Assembly: GCA_034359265.1 (NCBI GenBank)
Contig: CP136895.1
Span: forward strand, 49,246,001 to 49,310,000
Length of the DNA stretch: 64,000 bases
Source: Canna indica
Taxonomy: Eukaryota; Streptophyta; Magnoliopsida; Zingiberales; Cannaceae
Reading direction: 5' to 3'
The position numbers were made by a program, and so were the translations under genes. Shown here one piece after another: positions 10,013 to 21,623 of the stretch (the stretch's first letter is position 1; each line of letters begins with the position of its first letter). Below the pieces are notes generated by a model. The model was not told where the DNA came from. It ran no database searches and saw only the letters and a list, made by a program, of their open reading frames with translations.

Positions 10013-11290
10013 GATGGAGGCCCGAAATGTTGCTCTGAGTGGTAGCGGTAGCAATTCTACCGAACACCGGGGCCGAGGCCGAGGTCGGGGTCAAGGTCGT
10101 GATAGAGAGTAGTCTGAGGTAGAGGGTCAGGATTCTGCAGTTGTGCAACTTCAAGCACAAGTAGCTCAACTAACAAAAGTGCTCTGTAGGGAGCAGGAGT
10201 TGAGACAACAGATGCATCAGCAGTAACAACCACCCCAGTCGGTACCCGCAGCCCATGTGGTACCGAAGGTGGCTGACCAGGTGGCGCCGCAGGTCAGGGA
10301 CCCAGGAGCACCTACATACGCAGACTTCATCAAGTTTAGGCTGCCAGTATTCATCGGTACAGACCGGCAAGTGGAAGTCATCGAGTTTCTGGGGACTGTT
10401 ACGAGCTATGTTTAGAGCTGGGGTGTTCATCGGAGGCGGCGACGCGCATGGTCGGCTTGCAGCTAAGAGGACCTGCCAAATACTGGTTACACAACTGGAG
10501 GGGCCGTAGGGCAGCACAGGCACCACCTCCCACTTGGGAAGAATTTAGGCCAGCTGTAGCGGAGTAGTAGTTGTCGTTGAGTATCCGCAATAAGTGGGCA
10601 CGAGATTTTGAGTTGCGGCGCCAGTCTGGGGGTATGACAGTAGCAGATTATGAAATGGAGTTCACCCGGCTCTATAGGTACCACCCAACTCTAGTGGCTA
10701 CTCAGACCGCCAGGGTGAAAAGGTTCATAGAGGGTTTGAGACCTCAGATAGGCAAGCTTATCCATTACACCAAGGACTCCACATTTGCTCGGGTAGTAGA
10801 TGAGGCCCTCTGGAAGGAAGCACTGGTGCCATTCGAGAGGAAAGATGGGTCGCCCAAGAAAATGCCTTGGTCTCAAGGGTCAGGAGGTCGGCCGTGGCAT
10901 TCGGAGGGAACTGTGACCACCGTAGATCACTAGCAGAATCATAGGCACGACAATAGCCAGGGCCGCAGAGGCTCAGGGTCAGGGGTGGCGAGACAGGCAG
11001 AGTCAGGGGGCACTACGCAGAAGTCGAACATGCCGCAGTGTGGTCGTTGTAACCGGAAACACTAGGGAGCTTGATATGGCCGCACAGTTGCGTGCTTCAG
11101 ATGTGGCCAGGTGGGACACTTTAGGAAGGATTGCCCGGACAGGGGTGGCCAGAGAACTGAGCTGTCAAGGGGAAAAGCACTGATGTTAGTGGGGTCAGTG
11201 GCAAAGAATGGTCAGATGCAGAGCAGAGGACTGCAGGCTAGTCACTCTGAGAAACCGTCTGCCCGAGTTTATGCCATGAACTGAGATGGG
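10013..11290 (+). pseudogene. gag: gag of the Tekay-like element at 9770
   Basis: The ATG at 10013 starts an N-terminus with an RGRGRGQGR stretch, followed by stops (near 10109 and 10224) and a frameshift. From 10571 an open frame holds the gag core, with WARDFELRRQSGGMTVADYE and RVKRFIEGLRPQI. After a stop at 10931 the frame continues to a complete zinc knuckle C-x2-C-x4-H-x4-C (CFRCGQVGHFRKDC, 11093-11134). The zinc knuckle would bind the RNA genome. Frame is shared with the protease and RT, consistent with a single gag-pol frame. Confidence 0.8.
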
Positions 11291-11319
11291 GTAGAGGCAT
11301 CTAGAGCAGTGGTAACAAG

Positions 11320-14300
11320 TACTATTTTAGTATGTTCATCTACTGCTTAAGTCCTATGTGATCCGGGTGCCACACAATCGTTTGTATCTTCCAAATTTGC
11401 TATTGAGTTACCGATGACACCTTCTTTGCTCGACGGGCCATTTCTAGTATCAACGCCTACGGGCGATGCAATCATAGCCAAATCAATTTTTCAAGGCTGC
11501 GAAGTGCTCATCTGTGGCAATGCATTGAGGGCAGATTTGACACTCTTGCCCACGCTTGAACTCGATGTAATTCTCGTCATGGATTGGCTGGCAGCGCACT
11601 TTGCGTTGCTGGATAGTAGGGCTAAGACAGTCATGTTCAGCAAGCCCAGATTGCCGCAGTTCACCTTCCAAGGAGAAGGAAAAAGCGAGTTGATTGGGGT
11701 CATCTCAACCCTTAAGGCTCGTAAGCTGCTTCAGGGGGCCTGCCAGTCCTTCTTGCCCTTCGTATCAGTGGTAGAGGAAAAGGGAGATGTGGTAGGAGAT
11801 ACCGGTGGTACTCAGGTAGTCTACGAGTTCCCCGATGTATTTCTCGAGGAGTTGCCGAGATTACTGCCTAGGAGAGAGGTGGATTTCTACATTGATTTGC
11901 ACCTCGGGGTGAAGCCGATCTCCATCCCACCCTACAGGATGGTGCCGGCCGAACTCAGGGAACTAAAAGTGCAACTGCAAGAGATGCTGGACCTGGGTTT
12001 CATCCGGCTGAGTGTGTCACCGTGGGGTGCTCCGGTACTCATCGTGAAGAAGAAGGATGGGTCGATGCGCATGTGCATCGACTATAGGTAGCTGAATAAA
12101 GTGACAGTCAAGAATCGTTATCGGTTGCCGAGGATAGACGATTTGTTTGACCAACTATAGGGGACACAATGGTTTTCGAAGATAGACTTAAGGTTAGGAA
12201 ACCATCAACTGAGAATCCGGGACTGCGATGTGCCTAAGACTGCCTTCATGGCTCGCTATGGCAGCTACAAGTTCCTAGTGATGTCTTTTGGTCTGACCAA
12301 TGCACCTGCTGCTTTCATGGACCTAATGAATAGGGTATTTAAGGAGTACCTGGATAGTTTTGTGATTGTCTTCATTGACGACATCTTGGTATACTCCAAG
12401 AGTGAGGAGGAGCACTCCGAGCACTTGAGGATGGTACTGCAAACCCTCAGAGAACACCGGTTGTTTGCTAAATTCTCCAAGTGTGAATTCTGGTTAGAAA
12501 GAGTAGGAATCCTAGGCCATGTGGTGTCCAAGGAAGGGATAAGGGTAGACCCTGCAAAGGTGGAGGCGGTGCAGAACTGGAGGCGGCCAACCAGCATGAT
12601 TGAGATTTGCAGTTTTCTTGGATTGGCAGGGTACTATCGAAAGTTCATAGAGAACTTCTGCAAGATTGCAGCCCCTTTGACTCAGTTGACTCAAAAAAAG
12701 GTCAAATTTGTTTGGGACGACAAGTGTGAGGCGAGCTTTCAAAAGCTTAAGGAATGCTTGACGTCGGCACCCATGTTGGCCTTACCTTCCGGTTCAGGAG
12801 GGTTTGTAGTCTACTGTGATGCCTATTGGGTTGGCTTAGACTGCGTTCTGATGCAGTTTGGCAGAGTCATAGCCTATGTGTCCCGCCAGCTGAAAGGTCA
12901 TGAAAAGAACTACCCAATGCACGGCCTAGAGCTAGCGGCGGTGGTTTTTGCACAAAAGCTCTGGCGGCACTATCTGTACGGTGAGACTTGCGAGATCTAT
13001 ACGGATCACAAGAGCCTCCAGTTGCTGCTTACCCAATAGGAGCTGAACCTCAGGCAGAGGAGGTGGTTGGAGCTCCTAAAGGATTATGACTGCACCATTA
13101 TGTATCATCCGGGGAAAGCCAATGTGGTAGCATATGCTTTAAGCAGAAAATCCATGGGCAGTTTGGCTCATTTGGAAATCAAGTGGAGGCCCCTAGCTCG
13201 AGAGCTGGTGCTGTGCCTAGATGGGGGTACAACCATGACGGTGTCAGCATCAGGTACCTTGGTGGCACACCTGCCGGTACAATCCACACTGGTGGATATG
13301 TTGCGTGTCGTGCAGGGAGAGGACGCCTTTTGTGCGCTGACAAAGGACTTAGTGCAGAGAGGCGATGTAGAGAATGGATTCAGGTTGGACTCAGAGGGTG
13401 TGCTGATCGAGGTTCAAAGACCAAATTGTGGTGCCGGATATGGCAGAGGTGCGCAGACAAGTCCTGGAGCTGGGCCATCGTTCCACTTATATGATGCATT
13501 TGGGAGCCACCAAAATGTACCAAGATTTAAGGCAGCATTACTGGTGGAAGGGCGTGAAAGGAGAGATAGTAGAGTTTGTATCCAAATGTCTGGTCTACCA
13601 GTAGGTGAAGGCCGAACACCTGAAGCCCGCGGGGCTACTGCAGAACCTCAAGGTGCCCGAGTGGAAGTGGGAGAAAATCACCATGGACCTGGTGACCGGG
13701 TTGCCTAAGTCAAAAGGCGACTTTGACTCCATTTGGGTGGTAGTCGATTGGTTAACCAAGACCGCACACTTCATATCAGTAAGAACAATCTTTTATGTGA
13801 AGCAATACGCCAGACTATTTTTAGACAGGATTGTGGCTTATCATGGTACCCCAGTGATGATCATATCCAATCGAGGTACCCAGTTCACGGCCCGGTTCTA
13901 GAAGTCCTTCCAAGAGGCCTTGGGTACTCAAGTACGTTTCAGCACGGCTTTCCATCCGTAGACAGACGGACAGTCTGAGAGAAGCATCCAAACCTTGGAG
14001 GACATGCTGAGGGCGTGTATCCTGGATATGGTCGGCGGTTCGGAGAAGCACCTTTCGCCTACAACAATAGCTATCACAGTAGCATTGGCATAGCTCCTTT
14101 CGAGGACTTGTATGGGCGGCAGTGTAGGTCTCCTATGGGCTGTTTTGAAGCCAGAGAGTCACTCATGGTGGGTCCTGATCTAGTTGAGGAAGTGGTAGAG
14201 AAGGTGAAAATTAGAAAGGAAAGATTGTTGCGGCACAGAGTCGTCAGAAAATGTTTGCCGACAAGAAGGCCAGAGAGTTGGAGTTCGCTGAGGGTGACTT

Positions 14301-14710
14301 AGTGTTCCTGAAGGTTTCCCCCATGAAAGGGGTGGTCCGGTTTGGGAAGAAGGGAAAGTTGAGCCCCAGGTTCATTGGGCCTTTCCCTATTCTAAAGTCG
14401 AGGGACGGGGTGGCTTATTGGCTGGTTTTACCTCCTAGCATGAGCAGAGTTCACCCAGTTTTCAATGTGTCAATGCTCAGGAGATATGTAAGAGATGATT
14501 CGCATGTGAGTGAACCTTCTTCAATTGAAGTGGATTCGACTGTCTCATTCGAAGAAAGGCCGGTAGAGATTCTCGACAGCTAAGTTTGGAAGCAAAGGTC
14601 CAAAGAAATTCCCCTGGTGAAACTTAGATGGGAGCACCACTCCGGGCAATAGGTCACTTTGGAGGTAGAGCAAGACATGAGAGAGCGCTACCCTTCCTTG
14701 TTTGAAGAGC
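11320..14710 (+). pseudogene. pol: pol of the Tekay-like element at 9770 (PR-RT-RNaseH-IN-chromodomain)
   Basis: Protease: D-P-G-A-T at about 11360, where D-S/T-G is expected. RT: blocks from [13 protein letters not shown] to MCIDYR, TAG at 12089, then FIDDILVYS at 12371 with the catalytic Asp pair intact. RNase H: VYCDA (about 12808) and IYTDHKSL, ending in TAG at 13037. Integrase is in a shifted frame after about 13430: HHCC zinc region with CLVY where CLVC is expected, then MDLVTGLPKSK, then IISNRGTQF near 13869, where the catalytic Asp is Asn. A further TAG lies at 13900. The C-terminal GPY/F module (GKLSPRFIGPFPI) and a chromodomain-like stretch follow up to about 14710. Catalytically dead by several independent lesions. 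Confidence 0.8.
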
Positions 14711-14769
14711 CGGTAAGTCCTTGTAACCCAACTAAATTTGAGTACAAATTTCCCTTAAGGAGGGAAGGT

Positions 14770-17134
14770 TGTAAGACTCGAAATTTTTTTCCTAATATAA
14801 AAATCTATCTTGGTGCAGCGCGCCGGACCGGGGGTTAGTCGGGTCAAGCCATAGAATCGCCTCGAGTAGAAGGTATAACTCAACCTATGAAAGTATGAAG
14901 TTTAAATTGGTTAAATAGTTACTTCCTTTTATCCATTAGAAGTCTTATTTGAGTCGAGTTTGACTCGTGCATACGGATAGAATAAGAGCCTGAATCAAAC
15001 TCGGATCGAGTCGAGTAGAGGCTAAGTCATTAAGAGGGGCAAATGGGTCATTAGTGGATGAGCAAATAAAATCCTTCATCATGAGGCATGCGGCTCATCT
15101 TGGAGCAACACACAGCCCAAGCAAGAGAGAGAGGGATGGGAGATCTTGGTCGGTGTCAGAGATCATGTCGTCGTCTGAAGGTTCGAGATCACCAACGTCC
15201 ACCCTTCTTCTTCCTTAAGCAAGGTGAGTGGTTACTATGATTGTGAAGGGAGGCGGGTGGCCAACCCTATGGATCTTGAAATTGGGTTTCTCCGCGAGTT
15301 GTTTTGTCGATCGACGTGTTCTCTCGAGTTAGAACTTAAACGATCTGTGCATCTGCAATTTCATGTTTTCAAAACATGATTATTTTGCATTTTTACGGGC
15401 TGGTCGAGTCGAGGAAAAGGGGAAAAAGGTCATGCCGAAATTTTCCCCGATTTCCTCGCTCGTCTTGCAACTCATGATACGATCCATGTTCATTGAATGG
15501 TCGATTCTTGATTCGATGTTTGCGTAGTCGTCGTAACCATGGCCACCTTACTTGAGGGCTTGGCTGAACAGGGGGTTACCCTACTTGAGTCGGCCGAGCA
15601 AGGGCAAGGGTGGAAAATGTGGACTGTTCGAATTAATATGCTTGATTTTGGGTTATGTTATCTTGATTCATACCTACTTGCTTATAGATATGTTGAAATT
15701 ATATTATATCATTGTTGTTTCATCATAGGGATTGTTGCAACTAATGATCTATATTTTTATGGTTTTGGAAATGTTCTTGCTAATGCATACATGGATAGGA
15801 TGGTTATGGTATAGGAATCGTAGTAAAGGTTTCATTAATTGTCAAATATTATATTCAATCGTTGCTATGTATATATTGCATGTTCCTTATCGGTTTAAAT
15901 TAATGGAATGTATCTTCCTTCATCCGGCTCTCATGTGATAATTGTGGCTCATGATTAATTTAGGTAAGTGTCATTGACAATGGTAGGCTGAGTACTCATT
16001 TATAGTCGGCAAGTTTTAACATCCTAGCAAGAATGGTCTCAATACCTAGTGGTGACATTTAACCTAGAGACAAGGTACACTTACTAGGTTCTACACCTAG
16101 GGAAGTAGGGTGACCCTAGGGGGAGGGTTGGACATGGGCAACGCTTGAAAAGCAAAAACACAAAAAAACTTGCACAACCTGGTTCTCATTGTGGTTCAGA
16201 TGGTCTACTGAGGAGTGTCATTAGCCGAGCGGCTACCACACGACTCAGCGGTTTATAGGGTATTGAGATTGCACCAGCGGACCCGCTAGGTGTTAGACCC
16301 GAGTGGCGGAGGGTCTTCAGATTTCGTCAATGGGCCACGCTGATGGTAGACCCGAGTTGGGTGGGACTAGCTATCCCTAAGCCGGAGGATTTCTGAGGCT
16401 AGTGGCCATCCTAGTCGACAGATCCGAATCTTGAAAGTTCTAATTGAGATGCCCTTAGGGGCTAGTTTTGAGTAGGCCGACGGGCCTGGTTACTTAGAGG
16501 GAAGAATTAAACCTTCCATATATATTTTAGGCCATTAGTGGCCGAGCTAGTGAAATGGATAAGGGCCCAAGAGGTCGGTTCATCCATTCTTCTGTTTTGG
16601 CAAACTGGTTAGCATCTATGGTGTGGTCATATTTAATTTCCTTATTTGTGTCATACCTTGTACATATTATCTTGTCGAGGTTTAAGTGGAGGTTCGAAAG
16701 AACCGCTCACTGAGTTCCTCATGAACTCACAGTTTATTTATTTTTGTTTTGCAGAGCCCGACCAGTGAGGTATGGCTTGGTGGTATGGCGCGCAGGAGGG
16801 CAGACGTGGGTACAGATCTCGTAGCTGGCAGTTATTTGTCGTAGTCGTGTTCGAGTAGAGTCGGAGTATGCACTGTGTTGTTTTATGTAAAACATTGAGA
16901 TGTGTCTTTGAAAACTTTTAAATGGTTACTTTCAAACTTGTGATGTCTCCGAACTTGTTTTGGTTAAACTATTTTCAATTATCTAATAAAGTTGGGTACT
17001 ATTGCTTTGTTTATGATTTTCGATGTCAGTCTCTTATGTTTTCATGAGTTGTTAGTCAGTGCATATAGTAGGCTTCGTGGTACCGACACGTACCCTGGAC
17101 ATGACACCTAGAATTAGTGATTTGGGGCATGACA
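14770..17134 (+). repeat. 3' LTR of the Tekay-like element at 9770
   Basis: It starts TGTAAGACTCG after the polypurine tract TTAAGGAGGGAAGGT and ends GGGGCATGACA. It shares the start block TTTCCTAATATAAAAATCT and GGTGCAGCGCGCCGGAC with the LTRs at 53374 and 59535. It contains a conserved splice-donor-like site, hairpin motif and acceptor-like site (see the intron entry). The ORF at 15539-15814 inside it has no recognisable domain and is probably chance. Confidence 0.85.
15224..16754 (+). other. Candidate GT-AG intron inside the Tekay-type LTR
   Basis: Donor AAG|GTGAGTGG at 15224; acceptor TTTTGTTTTGCAG|AG ending at 16754, preceded by a T-rich tract. The same donor and acceptor contexts occur at matching places in the LTRs at 53374 and 59535. 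The donor is also present in the minus-strand LTR fragment at 28378, and a matching acceptor (TTGTTTTTCAG) ends at 17855. The intron would span most of the LTR. This is prediction from sequence only. Confidence 0.45.
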
Positions 17135-17138
17135 CCAG

Positions 17139-17228
17139 CAACCCTCTTTTCACCTAGAATTAACCACATAAGCAATAGAATTAGTGTATAATCTATGCTA
17201 AATTTGTATATAAAAATTAATCTTATCA
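17139..17228 (-). repeat. Terminal 90 bases of an Athila-family LTR
   Basis: The stretch from CCTCTTTTCACCTAGAATTA to AATCTTATCA is nearly identical to 41899-41992, the outer end of the Athila LTR in this window. Only this end is present. It sits exactly between the Tekay LTR end (17134) and another LTR fragment. Confidence 0.8.
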
Positions 17229-18199
17229 GATGTGGAGGTTGAGGTGTGTCCTTAACATATCCTTGATTATCTGTTGAGTAGTGCATCTTTCATTGTATAT
17301 ACACTTACGTGTGTGATGTGCTTGCTGCATTTCCCGGAAGTCTTGCTGGTGAGGGAAGGGTATGCCCCAAAGAGACAACGTTTGCCTTATTCCGAAAGTC
17401 TGGCTGGTGAGGGGAGATCATACCCCAAAGAGACAGTCTGGAGACCCGACCGGTGAGGGGAACGTATGCCCCAAGGAGACAGATTGGAAGAGCCAGTGTC
17501 GGTGAGGCGAGAGCATGCCCAAAGAGATGGCACTGAGCTTGGTGGTAGTTCGGCGGCCACACTGTTTACCTTCCCTACGTGGCTATATGAGACCGACGGG
17601 TCCGGTGAGCATTCATGTGATTGAGATGTTGCATTCATCATACCTTGATTTATGTGGTTATTTATGTATCTATTGATGGATGCTTTTATCACGCGCACGG
17701 TAGTGGATAAGCATATGATATTGTTCTTGTCATTTACTGCTTATATTATATGCTTGCTTATTATTGGTTTTCCATTATGATGACATGGATGATTGAGGAC
17801 TGATCTACTCACTATGTTCTAGTTGGACTTACCCCTTATTGTTGTTGTTTTTCAGCACCTGAGCGAGACTAGAGAGGTATCGTGGTGCAATAGCATGGCT
17901 GGTGGCGGTAGGGCAGCGGGTCTCATGACATATCGTGGTCGAGGGGGATACCTGAGTCATTTTTTATTTTCTTTGAGTTGTTGAGTCATCTAGTCTCGGG
18001 GTGGGGGGGGGGGGTATTTGTTTCCACATTTTTCTTTCATATAGTTGTCTTGGTTTAATGATTAAAGTTTCTTTTTAAGTAACTTGAACATTTGATATTT
18101 TAGCTCTTTTGAAATGTCATAAACTGTCCAGATTGAGTTGGGTTAAGGTTCGGGGTACGTGGCGTACCATGGCTGGTCATACCAGATTTGGCGTGTGAC
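17229..18199 (+). mobile_element. 3' part of another Tekay-like LTR
   Basis: It ends TTTGGCGTGTGACA, like the other Tekay-type LTRs, and carries the acceptor-like TTGTTTTTCAG followed by CACCTGAGCGAG and the GGTGG / GGGCAGCGGG region that parallels 16755-16830 and 54855-54920. The 5' part is missing. A 12-G run lies at 18003-18014. Confidence 0.6.
17341..17532 (+). repeat. Four degenerate tandem repeats (46-58 bp) in an LTR fragment
   Basis: Each unit contains GGTGAGG followed by a near-copy of ATGCCCCAAAGAGACA. GGTGAGG occurs at 17348, 17406, 17452 and 17500; CCCAAAGAGA-type blocks at 17365, 17423, 17470 and 17517. Confidence 0.75.
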
Positions 18200-18939
18200 A
18201 TGACCGAAGCCTCGCTATCACCATCCAAAGGAAACTTGGTGGGTTTCTCGCGAGAACGGGTCAATGTCCGAGGCTCCATATGGTTATGCACAACATTAAG
18301 TTTGCAGCCAAAAGCAAAGACAATCGACGTGCATTACATTGTCATCGACGTCCCTAGTCCCTACCACATGATCTTGGGTTGACCTTCACTAAATAGCTTT
18401 AGGGGCCATCGTATCAACCCCCAACCTGGCACTAAAATTCCTTGTTTCTGAAATAACAGTAGGCGTGCTCCATGCCGACCAAAAAGAAGCATGTTAATGC
18501 TATAACTAATGCCTCAGAGAGAGGACAACAAAATCGAAGAAAGAGCTAGACGCTCTGTCCCACCAGATGCTCTCAATGCCCATGGGCGAATAGCACAACT
18601 TGAAAACAAAAAATCACTCGGAGCAAAGACATGAGCCGGGGACCAATCAAGCTCGAAGAAAATCGCTTTCCCCCCAGCCACTAATGGACATTAGTCAGTT
18701 TCCTCGATCCTTCTCCTTTCTGCCTCGGCAAACCACACTATGCTTAGAACCAAGTACCTTATCCTGGAAAACTCTATTGTATTAACAATTTCATTTTCGT
18801 ATTAATAAAGATCATCTCTTTCTAATCTCTACGTGTATATCTAGGAAATTCATGGCCATCTAGCCGTCCGAGTGAATGTCCCACAACCCGTGACAAGAAC
18901 GTCGCTGCTACTTCTGGCCTTAGAGCACTTACTACTTCC
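18200..18939 (+). pseudogene. Protease and 3' remnant of Tat element 1
   Basis: 18205-18382 reads NLVGFSRERVNVRGSIWL followed by KAKTIDVHYIVIDVPSPYHM, homologous to the protease remnant at 32210-32400 (there HMILGRPSSN-like). This is the C-terminal half of a Tat aspartic protease; the catalytic Asp region is not present. From about 18540 the sequence is non-coding and parallels the Tat 3' region at 32700-32830 (AATTCATGGCCATCTAGCCG versus AACTCAACGACCATCTCGCCG). It is cut at 18939 by the copia element. Confidence 0.65.
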
Positions 18940-21228
18940 TAAAAGAAATAGTGCCCTTGAGCCAATCACATGTTGATGTGTAGGGAATTATTTTTGGATA
19001 ATGAATAATATGAGACAACTTTTCATCATATACTGCATCTATATTTTGTATATATTAGATTGTGATGAACCCCATGGACCCAAGCAATTGATAGCAAGGC
19101 CATGATGAGATCTAGCCAGTGAGACCTGGAATCTAGATGCCCCTGTTCTAAATGTTCCTAGTCGTAGGATCACCAATTAGAGGATTGATAATTACAGATA
19201 GACTGGTTCACTTGGTATATGCCTTATACGATAAGGGGTAGCAGATCTCATAATTACCTATGACCCGTCATTTAATGTACAAGTGCAGGTGCTCATTAGG
19301 GAATGAGTTCACTGAACGAATAGTAGGTGCAAGCAGTCCTTCGACCTGAGGTTGACATGGTTACCTTGTGAGTGTCAACCCATTGCTTTAGACTTATCCT
19401 TATGTGGTCGTCAATGTCATGTGTCGGATACCTCTGGGCATGGGAAAGCACCCATGGAGGTATGTGAGCAACCAATATGGAATCAGTTACTCCTAGTAAC
19501 AGGATATAATGTCCTACGTGTTCCTGCAAGTGTCGACTCATGAATCTATGGCCAGAGTAGATATGATTGTCGGAAAAAGGTTTTCTGACTAGACATTATT
19601 GAGACATGACTTGGCAGACAAAATACATATGAATCGGTATTAGGGTTTGACACTTTTTTCGTACCCTAGCCATATTTGGGACATTGTAATTTAGGGACTT
19701 ATTTGCACGTTAACCAATCACCGAAGGGCGTTCGATCCCTATAGATTGAACCTCACACTATCTGAGTAGTCATGACACGTTGCTAGATATCAATATGGAC
19801 TTGTGAGTGGAGTCTCTCATGACCACACTAAAGAGGTTTAGTGGGGGCTCGTAAGATTCGAGTAGAAGTCATTCTATCAGATCCGACTCTCCATTACGCA
19901 CAACTCACTCCTTACTTATTGTGGGGCCCAATGAGTCACACACAACAGGCTAATCTCGAAACGGACCTTGTGAGATAAAGTCCAAATGCGGCCCTATATG
20001 TCTACTAGCATGGACATGATGCAACTCGATCATGGATCTCATTTATGGACATGATAGGAAAGTTGTTTTCTATAGAAACGAATGTGCAAGGAAGAATTTC
20101 CTCGGCAACCCTAATTTGTAGGGCATCCCTAAATTGTAGGGATTGGCACATGATAATATTTCATGTAGTTGATAAAATTTAATTATGAATTAAATATTTA
20201 AATAACTACTTGACCGAGAATATATTTAATTATGAATTAAATATAATTTGATTTTGAAGCAAATATACATGGTGGGAAAATTAATTTTTAACCATGAGCC
20301 TAACCAATTAATTGGGAATTAATTTATTTGGATAAATTCTAATTAATAAGAATTTGATTTATGGAGATATATCATAAAATTAATAGATATATGATTTATG
20401 AGGATAAATCATAATTCTATTAAATAATAAGAAATTGAATTATTTAGATAAACCTCTTTCCTATTGTTTAGGGAATTGGTTTATTTAGATAATTATCTTG
20501 TTTATAGACTCTTAATTTATGGAGTTAAATTAAAGTTTATATTTTATTGGATTCAATTAATTTTGAATTAATTATGAAGCCATTAAAATATAAATTATTT
20601 TTGGAGGCAAACCTCGGAATTTTGATTTTCGAGGAGAGAGTTTTTAGAGGGCCGGGTCTACCTTTGTAGCCGCCCCCCTTCTCTATAAATTGTGCCCGAA
20701 CACCCCATGGGAGGGGTTCGTGAATTAGTTCTTCCTCCTGCTCTCCATTGGTGGCCGGCCATCTACTTCCTCCTTCCCGGTCTTTTACGAAGACAATTTG
20801 GAGTTGTCTTCTACTTCGGTGTGCCGCCTACTTCATCCACTTGGAGGATTCCAAAAAAGATAGTGAGGTCTTCTTTGATCAACCTCCTCGTTCCGTTGTT
20901 TTCTCATATCCTCTTCTGGTGGAAGGGCCGGCCTAGCTATTGAGGTTTCAGGGTTTGAGAAAGCGTCTCCGTTGAGTCACGACAAGTCCGGTTGTTCACT
21001 GCCCCTTTGTTGTGAGGCACCAGGTGTGGACTATCTTTGTAGGACGTGCGTGTGTGCCTCTTAATACGGGAATAGGAGCACCCTATCCAATCGCGGTATA
21101 AGGTATACCTTCCCCCTTCTACTTGTAGATTAAATTCCTTAATTGTTGCTAAAGTAGATCGTTGTTTTGGGATATTTCAAATTTTTCAAATTGCTATTTC
21201 TACTGCATTTCTTATTCCCATACCAATA
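18940..21228 (+). repeat. 5' LTR of the copia element
   Basis: It starts TAAAAGAAATAGTGCCC and ends ACCAATA. Comparison with the solo LTR (TGAAAGG...AACA) shows that both canonical ends have decayed by one transition each (TG to TA, CA to TA). It carries the degraded inverted-repeat array at about 20310-20500. Short ORFs inside are not genes. Confidence 0.85.
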
Positions 21229-21229
21229 G

Positions 21230-21239
21230 TGGTATCAGA
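21230..21239 (+). other. Primer-binding site (initiator tRNA-Met)
   Basis: TGGTATCAGA one base after the LTR end. Confidence 0.85.
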
Positions 21240-21623
21240 TCCACCTTTAGCAAACTTTTGGAATTTTTATTTCATGTTTTCGTCATGTTTACGAACCGTT
21301 CGCTCCCTAAACGTCATGCTGCCCGGTTTTGGTTTCCGGGAGTTTTTGAGTCATTTTCTTAGCTCCACGGTTCATATGATAAATCAAGCTGGAAGCCTAC
21401 TGTCCATATTGATTTTGGACAGAAATTAAACTCAAAAATCCCGTCGCTTCATGGTTGAACAGACTTGAGAACCGAAAAAATTCAGCATATTTTGTTTGGA
21501 CCATTTTGGGTGAAACGTGATAGGATTTGTGGGATTTTGGATTTTGTTTTTTCATTTCTTTTTCATATATGATGTGATGCATGAAAGGATGATTATGGAT
21601 GAGTCCTATGTGCATGTGACTAT

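Larger units (their letters stand above)
9770..17134 (+). mobile_element. Tekay-like chromovirus (gypsy), 5' LTR lost
   Basis: Order: about 25 bases of 5' LTR end (GATTTGGGGTGTGACA), tRNA-Met PBS at 9801, gag, protease, RT, RNase H, integrase, chromodomain-like end, polypurine tract (14752-14769) and a 2365-base 3' LTR (14770-17134). The coding order and the IN-chromodomain end place it with plant chromoviruses, Tekay clade. It is closely related to the element at 53374-62086. With the 5' LTR gone no TSD can be read. It interrupts Tat element 1. Confidence 0.8.

Noticed and set aside
15539..15814. 91-codon ORF that could be a small host gene
   Set aside because: It lies inside the LTR of the Tekay-like element, within the candidate intron, has no domain, and is not preserved in the related LTRs.
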